Shown here: positions 1 to 13,528 of the stretch, one piece after another
Position numbering within the stretch: the stretch's first letter is position 1
Layout: every line of letters begins with the position of its first letter
Source: Sequoia sempervirens
Lineage: Eukaryota > Streptophyta > Pinopsida > Cupressales > Cupressaceae
DNA length: 64,000 nucleotides
NCBI GenBank assembly: GCA_007258455.2
Contig: VDFB02270651.1
Span: 703,167,360 to 703,231,359, forward strand
Direction of reading: 5' to 3'
The notes under the pieces: generated by a model
What the model was told of the DNA's origin: nothing
Database searches by the model: none
Seen by the model: only the letters and a program-made list of their open reading frames with translations
Made by a program: the position numbers and the translations under genes

Positions 1-299
1 TGTCAGAATAGTCATGGGAGTGGCTTCAAATGAAAACTAATTCGAGGGTGTTCTAGGATTGTTGTTATAAAATTATCCTTCCTAACCAACATGGTTCAAA
101 ATTTCTAAGCATGGATGACATGTCAACTTGAAATGATTCTGGTAATGAACCCGACACCAATTCAGAAGTGAAAAACTCCACAAGTCAACTTCTTCTCCAA
201 GGACCAACTTGTCTTGTTGCTATTTTTGAATTAAAAATTACTGGTTAATAGTAGTTATAGGGTCATTGGTAGTCATAGGGTCACTGTCTCCTAATGGCT
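1..299 (-). other. Degenerate downstream part of element A
   Basis: This lies downstream (minus strand) of the protease of element A and should be the start of its pol region. All three minus frames are broken by stops, and I could not match any of them to reverse transcriptase or RNase H. The element presumably continues to the left of the window. Confidence 0.35.
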
Positions 300-1249
300 A
301 TAAGAAATCAGGATTAAACATTGAAAAGGTCATAATTTCTTCCCTCCTATAAACACCTATATTAGTTTCAAAATAGGCTACTTTGTTGGGATGGTCATAT
401 TCAGTGATCATATGCTTCAGGAGAGGTTCACTTTCAATCTTAATCTAAGTTGCTACCCCTTTCCATGACAACCACATGTGCGAGAAATCTAGGGAGATGT
501 AACCTCCTATTGCCTTCATCAAATCCCTTCTTAACAACATGCCATATGTTTCAAGGATATCAACAACCTGAATATTCATATAGTTCTAAATCTGTGGGTC
601 TGATCCAATCTATACATGGAATTTTTTTAGTTCTCCTACTACATTGACCTGAGTTTTATCTAACTATATAACTTTCTTATGAGTTTGAACTAGGGATAAA
701 CCCAACTTTTTACAAATAGAGAAAGGAATAATGCTACCTGAGGCTCCAAAATCTAAAAGGAAGTTATCTAGATTCTTCCCAAAAATTCTTAGACTCAAAA
801 TAAATGTAGGTGTCCCCATCTTACCTCTATATAGGGCTACATTCATGTCAGTAGCTGGAATCACCTTAGTCTTTCCTTTCAACCGATCTACCTCTTCCAA
901 GGCTTTCAACATGATTTCACATTGATCGGGATACCACTTTAGAATATCAAAAAATGATAATGAAGTCATCTATTTCTGCATTTGTGAAATGAAATCAAAT
1001 TCAATGGTATCATTACTCTGTTGTTTAGGAACGGAAGCATAATTAGCTTTGTTTAGAAACATGGGTGGCCCTTTTGGTGGAGGTGGATTATTGTTGACAT
1101 TCTGATTAGGAGGACCATATTATTTGGAGGTGTAGATGTGGTGAACAATACCTTATTCTGATCTCTTAGAAAATGGCCTCCCTTGGCTTGAAAAGCCTAA
1201 GTGTCATATGTATCTACTTCTGGTTCATTTTCCTCTGCATGGGAAACTG
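300..1249 (-). pseudogene. Element A: Ty3/gypsy retropepsin-like protease and linker (broken)
   Basis: Minus-strand aspartic protease of a plant Ty3/gypsy element, which would cut the Gag-Pol polyprotein. The clearest stretch is 969-664, with the active-site motif LLDFGASGSIIP (plant chromoviral and Tat/Athila-type elements often have D-x-G-A-S). After an in-frame stop near 652 the reading continues with the second protease lobe: VNVVGEL, then YGMLLRRDLMKAIGGY, matching the conserved YGxLLxRDW region of this family, then LKHMITEYDHPNKVAYFE at about 420-360. Several in-frame TAG or TGA codons make it non-functional. Upstream in the same orientation lies the matching gag. Family assignment is firm; exact ends are not. 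Confidence 0.8.
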
Positions 1250-2785
1250 GTATTCTTCATCATAAGTCTCAAAATCCATGTTTGTATCCACAAATCCACC
1301 ACCTTTTTTGGGATTACTTGGTGGTAGTTGGGAATCTTCTTGTGCCATCTTAACCATTTTTTGCATCTATAGACAGTTAACCTCATAATGCGTTGCAGTG
1401 TCATGCAATTTGCACCAATTAGTCATGAAGTTCAAATCTACAACATTTGTAGTATCTAGTTTATCTTCATTGGCTTGATAATTATGGGGAACTCCTCCAT
1501 TGTTTGTTCTAGTGTCCCATTATTGGTTGTTGGGTCTCTGGTTGTATCCTCTATTATGATTCTGGTAGTTTTGATTTTGGTAATTATGGTTCTAGAAATT
1601 TCTTTGATTTTGATTAGTGTTCTAGTTGGATTAGTTGTTTTAGTTGGGATACCCTCCCTAATTCTGGTAACTTTGATTCTAATTTTGGTTTTGAGGAGGA
1701 TTCATCTTGAATTCGGCCATCTCATTGGTTACTTGGGATAAAGTTTTCTTCAGAGTTGCTAACTCTGTGGTCAAATGAGAAGTTCATTGCAGATGGGTGA
1801 GTAGTGGTGTTATATTCTCCAACATGATTATGATAATTTTGATGTTGTTCGGATGAATCTAAAGTCCCCTCATTGACCCATGGTAACACAAGGGGAGGTT
1901 GTAATTTAGACAAAGATCTGTAGGAAGAGTGGGACATCCTTGGGACTATATTAAATAGAGGGGTTGCACTAGGCACCCCGAGATATCCTAAAGGAGGGAA
2001 GACCCCTCCAAAATAGCCTGATTATGAAATTATCTATTGTTGTAGTTTTATGGTGAGGTGGTATACCTTGGACAATGAATCAATGTCTGGTGCGAAGTAA
2101 GTTCTTTGCTAAAATAAGCCAATTAGTGGATATATAGCCTTTAGGTATGCCTAGATGGATATATTTTCAGCCACCATGTATGGTTCTTGCAAGCACCTAT
2201 ACATCCTGTAGAAACAGGTGTTAAGTAGAGGCAAAGGTTCATGCAGTTCCTTTCTAATTGTGGAAATTTTGTGGTACAGGATAGCCGGGTCTACATAGAC
2301 CTGAAATTGATTTATAAAGGCATCCTCTAAATTAGTCCAATTGAGGATGGATCTTGTAGGAAAGCTCAGGTACCAATTGTAGGCCATATTACCTAGTGAA
2401 TAGGGGAATAGACTAAATGCAACATCATGATGGTCTATTTGAGCCCAAATATAGGCATCTTATAATGCCTGGATGTGCTCTTTAGCACTTCGTGACTCTC
2501 CATGGGCATACTTGGGACAAAACTTCTCTGGATTCTTAGGCATATCATGTATGCCACCAGGAATGGTTCCTAGTGGTGAAGGATTATTCATAAAGAATGC
2601 CATTGGTTGCGGTGGATTTGGTTGTTCCAGTTGTGGTATTGGTGGGAATCCAGGTGGAGTGAGTGGTGGTGTTAGAGCCCTCTAGGTGTAGTAGAAGATC
2701 AAAGTTCAAGTAATGGATCTGGATTCATAATAGATCTTAGAACTCTTTCAAACTTTTCTAGTGAAAAGGACTCAATTCATTCCAT
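1250..2785 (-). pseudogene. Element A: Ty3/gypsy Gag (broken)
   Basis: Degenerate Gag on the minus strand. The reading starts at an ATG at 2,785 (frame opens M-E-stop-I-E-S-F-S-L-E-K-F). The retrotransposon-Gag core lies at about 2,480-2,150 and includes AYNWYLSFPTRSILNWTNL and EDAFINQFQVY, typical of the capsid-like domain. A zinc-knuckle variant follows at about 1,425-1,375 with spacing C-x2-H-x4-H-x4-C (CKLHDTATHYEVNC), the form used by Tat/Athila-type Gag in place of the retroviral CCHC. A Pro-rich, Asn/Gln-rich linker lies between. Stops and frame changes throughout show it is dead. The protease remnant follows directly downstream. Confidence 0.75.
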
Positions 2786-3840
2786 TTTTTTCCTATGGGC
2801 CCTCCCTCTAGCATCAATTTTGTTGATGGTCAAAGTAACACAAAAATGTTAAAAAAAAATTTCTCTACTCGATTTATCCTGAAAAAGAAAAATGATCTAA
2901 AACCATCTATCTTCCAAGGTCTATGTAGTTGGTTCTCAACTATGTTGTCATCATTCAATGGCCTATGCAACTATAATATTCAAGGGGCCTTTCCTGGTAA
3001 GTAAGTATAAAATGGGTAGTATAAAGTAACGTAACATGGGGGTTTTAAATAAACAGAAAAAGATCGATCAAATCTTGAAATAGTAAAATGTGAACACAAA
3101 TTCCTTTCAATTCAGAAATGCAATCCCTACATTGAGCACTTTCCAACTAAGACTGCTGAACGACATAATCCATGAATAAATTCATACCATCACATCCATT
3201 CACATTGTAAATTTAAAACATGCAACCATTTATCATCACATTTTTTTTAGACTTTTCAATAATAAAATACCATAAGCTCATCACTAGAATTAACAAATCA
3301 ATAAATAGTAAGAAACATCATCCACAGATAACACAATAGGTGGTTTTAAACTTAGAATCTTCTATTGATTTTCATCAAATAAGAGACATTATGCACAGAA
3401 AAATTCACTAACATACAAAAAAAATTGTCTATCAGTATTTTCGTTAAACTAACAAATTTCTAAAAATAAAACTACTTGCATTAAAACTATAAAATTATTC
3501 AAGTATCTTGCATAAAGCTTGTAAAATGAAACTGTGAACTAGTCTTTCGGTAGTCATTCCAACTTCAATCAGCCAATCTTTACAATGAGGAGAAAATTGT
3601 AAGTTATAGAAAGAATCCACATAAATTTCTCCAATCAAAAATAAAGATCCACAACTTGGAGCCTAGATCCACAATTATAGGGATGTCCAATTAAGTCGTA
3701 GTTCTATCTTTGCTGAAATTGCTAGAACTGAAAGGTATGCCTTGTGTCCATTTAGTCAAAATTTGACTAGGAGTCACTGCCTTGTACACTGTTGATCACC
3801 ACACCCAATCCTTAGTCTATCAAAATTGACTTGGAGCTGT
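2786..3840. other. Spacer between extra ORF and gag of element A; no gene seen
   Basis: AT-rich sequence of about 1 kb between the end of A's upstream ORF and its gag. Both strands are full of stops. It may be an untranslated spacer or intron-like segment of the element. No repeat boundary or target duplication was seen here that would separate the two ORFs into different elements. Confidence 0.4.
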
Positions 3841-6752
3841 CCACTCATTCAAAACAGATCTGAAGATGTTGTTGCACATAGGTCACCTGAAGATGGTTGA
3901 CATTTTTTACCTAATTCCTTTTCAAAAAACATAATATTCCTTTGCCACTTAGCTACTCTTATTTGTTTTAGACACCTTATTCTTGAGATAACCATCCATA
4001 TTATCAAAAATTTATTGTATGGTTTCCTCTTCAGGAACATCTACCCATTCCTCCCTAAACATTTCTCTTTCATACTCCTTGGTGGTGGTCGTGTATATAT
4101 CCTGTAGCTCGACAACATTCTAGGTAGCGTCTCGTACATAGAATGTGATGCCCATAAGCTTGTCTAGTAGAATACCTTCATCATCATCTCTAGTATTTAT
4201 CATTTCCTCCAATATATTACTCCATTGTTCCTTCATTTCCTATAGAGAAATCAAACTCACACTTGGTGAATCCTCTTTACTAATTAATTAATAAATAATC
4301 CCTTTCGCGATCTTTCTTTCCTCAAACAAATCTTGTTGGGCCTGCTGCAATATTCTTCTATGTTCCATGAGGACTTCTATTTTGAAGATCAAAATATTCA
4401 TACACTTATCAAGGTATCCAAAATATTGGTCTTCCAGAATACATACTCAATTACATCTACCTTAGGTAGCCTCTTCAACATTCTCAATTTCTTCATATGC
4501 TCAGCATATTTATCCTCTTCTCTTCCAAGTAACTTGATATATTCCCCCAGGGACTTGATCAGGTCAATCACCTCCTTATAAATTTTTGAAATAGTAGTGA
4601 AAAGCTCCTTTGTATCCTTCTTAGGAAGGTCAACCCATTTCTCCATCATTTGGGATCTTCTCCTTATTCCAATGAACTCATCTACCATTTGACGACTCAT
4701 TAAAATAGGAATTTCTGATGGGGTTGGTTGTTTAGGAGTGGATGCAATCATTTCCTTTAGAAAACCTTTCATCTTCCCTACTTGAGCCTTTAGCTCATCC
4801 TTGTCCTGGTTATCTTTGATGAGTCATGACTTGGTAGTGGTAGCCACAATGTCAATTAAATTTATTTGTTGATTTATGGTTTGTTTGCCAAGATTGATAG
4901 TGTTTATTTGATAATTTGTAGCTTGGAGCTCCCTATCATCTTTATTAGTTATCGGGGTAGCAATGTCTGCTACCAAGTCTCCATCATCAGTAAGCCTTGT
5001 AGAGTGAATAATATGAGGCTTCCTTTTTGGATTAGCTTTATCTATTTCCTTTACCATTTCATCCCATGTTACGGGTTGGGCTTAAATCTGTTGTCTTTTC
5101 TCCAAATTCAATTTTAACCATGTAGGAACAACTGACTGAGTTGTTACCTGTTGGGCACTAGGAGGTGTAGAAGAAACTACCTCCACAAAATCCTTAAAAG
5201 AGGTCTTTTGAAGCTCCTCTTGTTCCCTCTGCAACCTTTCCTATTCCATTTTCTCATTCTGAGGTCTAATTTTTTCTTTCTCATATCTTCTTTCTTTTTT
5301 TTAGCCTCATCTTCATCTCTTAACCTCTAATTTTCTAACTCCTTTGCACAGAGTTCCTCTTCTACTGCTTTCTCGTGCTCAACTTTCTCCTTCTATTCCA
5401 ACTATTATGCAATAACTACTTCTTCGGCCTTCTTTTGTGCCTCAACATCTTCCTTCTCCCGATTTAGCTCTTCAACTTTATTTATTTCTTCTTCTTCTTC
5501 AGCTAACTCTTCAACAACTTCCAATATTTACTTGTTCTCATCTTCAGTTAAAACATCATTCATTGTAGCCTCATCCCAAAGGTTTCCTGGATCAAACCAA
5601 ACATCTTCCTCTCTAGGTTCCTCCTCAGCCTTCTCTAGATATTCTTTCCATTCTTCTTTTTATTCCCCTTGAGATGAAGTCTTCTAAGAGTTTGAGGGGA
5701 TAGGTGAATATGTTACATCGATCATAGAAGGCATCTCTTCTTCACCAACTACTGCTTTTGAAGTTGATGGTGTAGTTGGAGGTGTATCCCCAGTCTACAT
5801 AGGCATAGTAGAAGGTCCTTATTCAAAAGCTTGTTCTCCAGGGTAAACAGTTTCTATGGGTGTAGCACCAAGACCTGAAATAACCCCTGCAATAGTAGTA
5901 GCATAAGTAAATTTTGCTTTTTCCAAAGCTTCAATGACCTGATTCATTGAAATTTCCTCCTCTGTCGGGGCAGGTTCTTCCTTGGATGTAACAGTTTTCT
6001 TCAATATTTTATACTGTCTTGTTTCAATGGATGAAGTAGGTTCATTGCTAGAATCCTTCTTTGTTGAAGCCTTAGTTGTTGGTTGCTTTAAATGAAGATT
6101 AAGCCATTTCAAACTTCTATCAACCACAACTTGTGACACCTTACGAATATTAGTCTCCCTCTCTATCCAATTGATTGGCTCCAAATCCTTGGTAGCCACT
6201 TTATCCATCTCATAGTAGGGATCAATAGTGATCCCATCATCAATAGTGCCCTCTAGTATATCCTTTTTAACCTCAAAATCCTTCATCTGGGGAATTGTCA
6301 ATCTTTCATATCCCCTTTTTCTTACTTCAAACTGATCTTGTAGGTTATCCCAAAAGTCTTGAAGACGTGGTCGATGATGAGGAAACTGTGAAGCATATAT
6401 ACCATACATTTTCTTTTGTAGGATCAAAATATTTTCTAGATGTATGATGTTTGAAATTCATTTATTGAATCTCTTTTGTTGTTGTCTTAGCTACTATTGA
6501 AGAAGAACAAGAATAAAACCCCAAGTGCATTGGGAACGAGTGGCAGCTAGCCTTGTGTTGTGTAGAGAATTTGGCATTGACCTCAGCTACTTGGTGAGAA
6601 AACCCCATCAAGACCCATCTATCCCCAAAAAACCTTGGAAATTTGAAAGGGTGCCCTTCATATCCAAACAATTTGAAATAGGTGGATCTGGGGTATTGGA
6701 TAAACCAATATCCCCATTCTTCAATAAACTCCATTGTCTCCTAGAACAATCT
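3841..6752 (-). pseudogene. Element A: extra ORF upstream of gag, 3' part (unrecognised)
   Basis: A long degenerate minus-strand coding region of about 970 codons. Near its start is an aromatic-rich block at 6,734-6,560 (WGYWFIQYPRSTYFKLFGY, then FPRFFGDRWVLMGF). Next come a basic/acidic block at 6,427-5,820 and a Glu/Lys-rich segment at about 5,640-5,200 that looks coiled-coil. A helical block follows at 4,772-4,398 (SLGEYIKLLGREEDKYAEHM), and a C-terminal part reads EEWVDVPEEETIQ near 4,050. Most in-frame stops are TAG, and there are a few frameshifts. It joins in frame to the piece at 15,250-15,492 once element C is removed, and continues at 23,416-24,122 beyond element D. I do not recognise a family. 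Its position between leader and gag resembles the extra ORF1 of Ogre-like Tat elements, which is an inference. Confidence 0.6.
6748..6752. repeat. Target-site duplication of element C, left (AATCT)
   Basis: AATCT directly precedes the TGTTGG end of the left LTR and is repeated exactly after the CCAACA end at 15,250-15,254. Confidence 0.9.
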
Positions 6753-8460
6753 TGTTGGGAAAATTTTGTCATCTCAAAGAAACCTCCAAGAATAGTAGTG
6801 CCTTCGGTAACTTTAATTTCAAATAGATTGCCTCAAAAACACGTACAACTATGTCACAAAGCGGAATCAAACACATTTGATTTTCGACATTAATCCTTCT
6901 GAGAGAAGCACATGTAAATTAAGTTTCAATAACTTGCATATATAGATTTAACAAAAAAAACCATTAAACATGAAAGATGGTACAAAACATAAGAACACAC
7001 AGATTTATGTGGGGAAAACCCTTTCTGGTAAAAAACCCCACACTCCAAAAGATTCTAGCCATTGTATTATTCAACAACAAATAGAGTTATAATACAATCT
7101 CAGGATCATAGCCTTTTTCACAAAAATTACTCCTTGTTTCATTTTGGAGACAAACTAGAAACAACCCTGTTCTGTTTCCCTCTCTCTTTTTTACATTTCC
7201 CTGACCAACCTCTCAGTCCATACAACCTTTGCACTGTTATAATACTCTCACATAGTATACAGTGCAAATTAACGCGAGAGATCAACCAAGACACTTAATC
7301 TGGAGAGATTTTGGCAACATAATACTGCCTCAATCTTCCTCTCTCTCATCATACTGCAAAACGTCCAATGTATATACATTCATTTTCAACAGACATGAAA
7401 CAGTTCAACTTTTGTAGATCAGTTTGTATTCCAACAATCAGACCAACTGAAAACTTGTCTAACTTCTCCAACTCACTCATTATCCTCTAATTAACATCAT
7501 ACAAATGAGCGGTCAACCAAGTCAGCGTCCTTCCAACCACGGTCTTCTTTCATGTTCATTGGCTAGAGTTTCTCTGATGTCTTCATTATCTTGAGGTCTC
7601 AACTAGTCCCCATCGACAAAACAATAGCCATTAGAATGAGATTACAACACTGGGCCAACAACACAAGTCACCCCAATGATATTAAGTTCAACCACCCCGA
7701 TACAGACCATCGGCCTGAGTCACACCGACGATCAACGAGAGCACCAACTGTCACGAGATCAACCTTATTGGCAAGAGAATAAGGATCAGAGAAGGTTTCA
7801 CCGAGGTCCCATGTCACACCGATGAAAACACCTCATCAGCAAGAGTTACACCAAACACAAATCCCATCGGCCAGACATGCTCTATTGCTAAGACTCTTAT
7901 AGAGCCTTCATGTCACCCCGACCAAATACCATTAGCTAGAGTCACATAAATATGCATTAGGAGCAGCTCCATCAGAAACAAACTGAAAACTCACAATGCT
8001 AGCTCAAGTCACATCGAGCACTTCCATTGGCAAGATAAACTAAATGTCACACTGATATCAGCCATACTTCTATCGTCAGACAAAGCTTACATCGATAGTT
8101 CAGGTCACACCAATGACCCTCATTGATAGGACATTCAGGAGGTCACACCGAAGTGAACAGTCGTCGGTGCGTCACTAAAAATAATAACTTCATAATCACC
8201 ACAAATAGGCTACGGATTTACTAATCCTCGCGACAAACCGATACTACTGTCGCCTAGTAAGATAAAACGTCAACTTCATAACTCTACAACAAGGTTCTTA
8301 AGTTACCAAAACCACCGAAGCCATGACAATGAAGGAGATCAGCCAATCAGGAAATTATGGAACTTCCAAATACCGTGACAAGGCTACCAAGTTACGAAAA
8401 CCAGCAATCAACTGACAATGAAGAGATACAAGCCATCAAGTAGAGGCACAATTTCCAACA
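6753..8460 (-). repeat. Left LTR of element C (3' LTR in element orientation)
   Basis: A 1,708-bp LTR matching 13,544-15,249. Its terminal inverted repeat is TGTTGGGAAAATTT against AAATTTCCAACA. The half near the interior (about 7,700-8,170) holds about ten degenerate copies of GTCACACCGA alternating with variants of CATCGGCCAGA. In element orientation these lie in the U3 part, where they could act as repeated promoter elements (inference). Short ORFs inside are not genes. Confidence 0.88.
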
Positions 8461-9385
8461 ATCTCCCACTTGACGAAGACTTACTGGCTTCCTCCAAAGC
8501 ACTCAGGAACTTCTGAGATTACTACAACACCACCAGTTCAGACCCTATTTTGTTCAAGTCTCTGATCAACAGCATTCAGGACACCCAATCAACAAGTTTC
8601 CAGAGCTAACAGTCTACCAAACAATCTGCAAAAAAAGAGAGTATCCAATTGCAACTAACTTTCCAACATTGCAACCAATCCCAGTCTTCCATGAAACCAC
8701 ATAGATCTCAAACATGCTCTCATGCTCCATCAAGACTTCTACACCAACATCCAAGATGTCCACCATTCAGGTAAAATCCTTGACATCTTCTAACATGCCA
8801 CCTATGGAAGAAAGGTACAAGCCAAGGTGAATAAGCACCAGTCCAACGAACACAAGCAAAGGATCCCATTGATATCATCAACAAGAAACCGCCATCACTC
8901 TAGAGAAAAAGATAGAACATCAGCTAGAACAACAATAATCCTGACTGCTTCCATCCAACTGATAAACCCTTGTGATAGAAAATAGAACCCACAACAAGTT
9001 CTAGAACATCCAATCATCCATACCTTAAAGGTATCAAACATTAGTAAACTTATGCCACCAACATAACCAACCCATGTACCCATTTACTCCAAAAGAAAAC
9101 TCCATGTGCCAACTAGTCGAAGAAGACAAAACACAATAAGGAACTCCCACTGCATGGGTAATGCCAAATCTAAAAGATCAAAGGCATAACACATCTACCA
9201 ATAGCAGCACATAGAAATGTAACCATGTAGTACCAAGGAACATCCACAATGATATACACAACCTGCAAATTAATAACCTGCAAGAACAACTCTCACCACA
9301 AGTCTTCACAGCTCTCCCAAGTTCTCCACACCCAACAAAGGAAAAAGATTAAGAACCTCCATGTCATCTCCCATGAATCATGAGT
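7746..9385. repeat. Element C internal tandem duplication, unit 1
   Basis: About 1,640 bp that recurs immediately as unit 2. The unit comprises the inner roughly 715 bp of the LTR, the polypurine tract at 8,461, and about 920 bp of interior. The shared landmark ATCTCCCACTTGACGAAGAC is at 8,461 and again at 10,101, giving the 1,640 period. Hand-counted divergence between units is about 9 percent over 170 bases, close to the LTR-LTR value, so the duplication is about as old as the insertion. Confidence 0.85.
8461..8472 (-). other. Polypurine tract of element C
   Basis: Minus strand AAGTGGGAGAT directly abuts the LTR start TGTTGG. This is the expected primer site for plus-strand DNA synthesis. 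A second copy lies at 10,101-10,112 because of the internal duplication. Confidence 0.7.
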
Positions 9386-11025
9386 ACCAACTATCATGGG
9401 ATCAACCTTATCGGCAAGAGAATAAGCATCAGAGAAGGTTTCACCGAGGTCCCATGTCACATCTATGAAAACAACTCATCAGCAAGAGTTACACCAAACA
9501 CAAATCCCATCGGCTAGACATGCTCTGTCGCTAAGACTCTTATATAGCCTTCATGTCACCCTGACCAAATACCATTGGCTAGAGTCCCAACAATATGCAT
9601 TAGGAGCAGCTCCATTGGAAAAAAATTGAAAACTCACAATGATAGCTCAAGTCACATTGACCACTTCCGTCGGCAAGACAAACTAAAGGTCACACTGATA
9701 TCGGCCAGACTTCTATCATCAGACAAAGCTTACACCGATAGTTTAGGTCATGCCGATGACCCTCATCTCCAGGACATTCAAGAGGTCACACCAAAGTGAA
9801 CACTCATCGGTGCGTCACTAAAAATAATTTCATAACCACCACAAACAGGTAACGGATTTACCAATCCTCGCGACAAACCAATACTGCTATCACCCAGTCA
9901 GAGAAAACGTAAACTTCATAACTCTACTACAAGGTTCTTAAGTTACCAAAACCACCGAAGCCGTGACAACGAAGGAGATCGGCCAATCAGGAAGTTATGG
10001 AACTTCCAAATACTGCGACAAGGTTACCAAGTTACAGAAAATAACAATCGGCTGAAAATGAAGAGATACAAGCCAACAAGTAGAGGCACAATTTCCAACA
10101 ATCTCCCACTTGACGAAGACTTACTGGCTTTCTCCAAAGCACTTAGGAACTACTAAGATTACTATGACACCACCAGTTTAGACCCTATTTTGTTCAAGTC
10201 TCTGATCAATAGCATTCAGGACACCTAATCAACAAGTTTCCACAGATAACAGTCTACTAGATAATCTACAACAAAAACAAGTATCCAACTGCAACTAACT
10301 ATCCAACATTGCAACCAATCACAGTCTTCCATGAAACCACATAGATCTTAAACATTCTCTCATGCTCCATCAAAACTTCTACACCAACATCCAAGATGTC
10401 CACCATTCAAGTAAAATCCCTGACATCTTCCAACATGCCACCTATGGAAGAAAGGTACAAGCCAAGGTGAATAAGCACCAGTCCAACGAACACAAGCAAA
10501 GGATCCCAGTGATATCATCAACAAGAAACTGCCATCACTTTAGAAAATAAGATAGAACATCAGCTAGAACAACAATCATCCTGACTGCTTCCATCCAATT
10601 GATAAACCCACATGACTGAAAATAACACCCACAACAAGTGCTAGAACATCCAATCATCCATACCTTAAAGGTATCAAACATTAGTAAACTTATGCCACCA
10701 ACATAACCAACCCATGTACTCCAAAAGAGAACTCCATGTGCCCACCAGTCGAAGAAGACAAAACACAATTAGGAACTCCCACTGCATGGGTAATGCCAAA
10801 TATGAAAGATCAAAGGCATAACAAATCTACCAATAGCAGCACATAGAAATGTAACCATGTAGTACCAAGGAACATCCACAATGATATGCACAACCTACAA
10901 ATTAATAACCTACAAGAACAACTCTCACCACAAGTCTTCACAGCTCTCCCAAGTTTTGCAGACCCAACAAAGGAAAAAGATTAAGAACCTCCATGTCATC
11001 TCCCATGAATCATGAGTGAAAACAC
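9386..11025. repeat. Element C internal tandem duplication, unit 2
   Basis: Second unit of the 1,640-bp duplication. It starts inside LTR-like sequence (about 9,388-10,100), contains a second LTR/polypurine-tract edge at 10,100/10,101, and ends at a CATGTCATCTCCCATGAATC landmark near 11,000 that also ends unit 1 near 9,360. The LTR-like part is a fragment, not a third full LTR: it lacks the outer roughly 990 bp. Confidence 0.85.
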
Positions 11026-13528
11026 ATGACCACAAGCTAGTGATCACTACAACTCTGATTAAACCTCAAACCAATGGAATGTGAAACTGAACATTAGGAA
11101 GACCACCAAGACCAAAGAGAGAAAACTCTGCACAACATATACCTGTAGAACATCCTCCTACATACACTTCTAACAAAAAGTTCTGTCAAGTATGATCTCC
11201 TTCCCATCCCAAAGAGATGCCATAACAACATCCAACCATTCAATCACCAAGATCAAGCATAACAAATGTAACATGTAAACAATCATGGATGTAAGTCTCT
11301 TAAAGAAGATCAATCTACCTCATTTCCCATCTTAGTAAATCAGCCCATATAACTATCTCCTACCAGTTCTTATCAAAAAATGATATAACACAAAAGCTCA
11401 AGGAGATTTCCACCTTCCACTATGAATCCTCCAAAACCATTTAACAACAATTCGAGATCCATATCATGAAAGAAAGCATAAAACACACCTAAAATATATA
11501 ATCAAATATCTCTCAAATAAACTACCAAGTAGACCAAGAGTGGGAAAAGAGAATGCTCCTCCAAGACATACAAGCCACCATGACTCATCCAAGAGAAATA
11601 TCCTCATTGGTCTCTATTGAACTCATGTCCAACCAAGGTGTAGGCTACTCAGACTTTCAACTATAATCAGTACCTTTCTCATCTCAAAAGAGTTATAGCC
11701 TCACCTTATTCTCCATGTATCCATGAGCACCAACAAATGATCATTCCATGCTGAATTCCAAATTGCATTACTCCACTAACATGAAGTTCTCAATCATATG
11801 ACCAATGTACTCAAAACACAGAGAAACCCTAGACCACTGTCAAAGCTCCACACATTTGAAACAAGAACTTATCATGACACCATGATCTACACATCCCCCT
11901 TAGGAGATACCATGCTCTAAGTGACTTCACCATGGTCTCAAGTGCCATGCACAATGTCAAAACTCGAGTCCATAAGCAAGAGTATACCATGACATAAAGC
12001 AAACAAACTCAAAACCAACATCACCTGTCCACCACCACCAACACCTTAGCCAAAGAATCTAGTCATCCTCCATGGTTCCAAGATGTTGCACATCTTCAAA
12101 TAGTGTCCATGCAAATGCAAAAGAACCCTTCTACAATAAAAAGATCAAAGAGCTCCTCTTGATAACATCTGCAACACTAAAGAAAAACATTCACCACCAA
12201 GTGATGAATCCAGAGTCATTGCTAAAGCTCCCATTGAACTGTGACAACCAAGCTTCTCGAGCATCATGACCCAACATCTGCTAATCTGAAAAACCCTTTA
12301 GGTCCACACAACAACATGTCCATCAAGTGGCACCAAGATCTCCAAAATAAGTAGAGATTACCATCACTGTCAAAAGCTTACACAAAGCAGTGTATCCAAG
12401 CTATCCATGAAAATGGACTATTCAGGTACTCAACACCATCCATCTTCTCATCCCAAAGCAACACCACCAATGCACAAGTGACCACAGACAAGGCCAACTA
12501 ACAGATCTGCACCAACATTGCATCAACCTCGTGGATATAGACAGTCCACATCTGAGTTATCTCACTGCAACCAATGGGTAGCTAAACCACCAACCACATA
12601 ACTCGAAGATCAATTCCATCGATCGTGCAAACCCATCATCACATTAGTAATCATAAAATGAGATATCAAAGAAGATAACCATGTAGACACCAAGACTCCA
12701 ACACTAGATCATGACCAAATCTGATTTTCCAAACATGTCCACAACGAGCACCATAGTCAAGGAATCCACAAGCAACACCACAGGAATGCTGAGTGAAAAA
12801 TCACATACCAACACTCTCATACAGAGAAAGAATCTCACCTCCTCATACCATGCCAAAGCATGCATGCAGAACTACAACCATCTCATCCAGCAATGCCCCA
12901 AAAGCCAGGGTCTAGAAAATAGTTTAACAACAACTCCACATAATCACAAGTTTTTCTTGATGAGGAAAACCTGCAAAACCACATAAAAAATGCAAGTACA
13001 ATACATCCTTAAAAGAGGAAACAACAGTTCAAGAACTCCAGGCCCCCTTCAAGCCAATTCCAAAACCATCAATATGCACATGCATCTAAGAAAGAGATAG
13101 GCTATTCTAGAAGCTTTCAAACCATGTAATGATTAACTCCATAGCCTTCAGTATTCGAGGTTAACAGAATACAATGACTTCCAACACCAGGGAATACCAC
13201 CCAGCATAAGCACTCTCTTCCATGACTGAGACACAACCCAAGCTTCTCCATATCACCACAAAGCCTCTCACATAGACACCCAATATGAAAGCTTTGCTGC
13301 AACTCGACCAAGAAGCAAAGAAATCCACCTCATACATTAAGGTTATATCACTACCAAGATAGCCAACTCCATCTACACCATCCTTCAAACTACGTGTTGT
13401 CTTTGAATACTACAAGACTTCCACTCACCAAAGGATCAATACATTAGCCAATTCCTCCATATTTCCTCAAGCCTGATAGACTAAGAAATCTTCACAGGAG
13501 AAATTCATAGAACCAGCAACCAAAAGAA
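11026..13528. other. Element C interior, non-coding
   Basis: A CA-rich, G-poor (plus-strand) stretch with no ORF above about 90 codons and no Gag, protease, RT, RNase H or integrase motif in any frame. It is the interior next to the primer-binding site. Confidence 0.6.

Noticed and set aside
3849..4040. 63-codon minus-strand ORF starting MFLKRK
   Set aside because: An adjacent frame gives the more natural continuation EEWVDVPEEETIQ of the extra ORF; the listed frame is a shadow.
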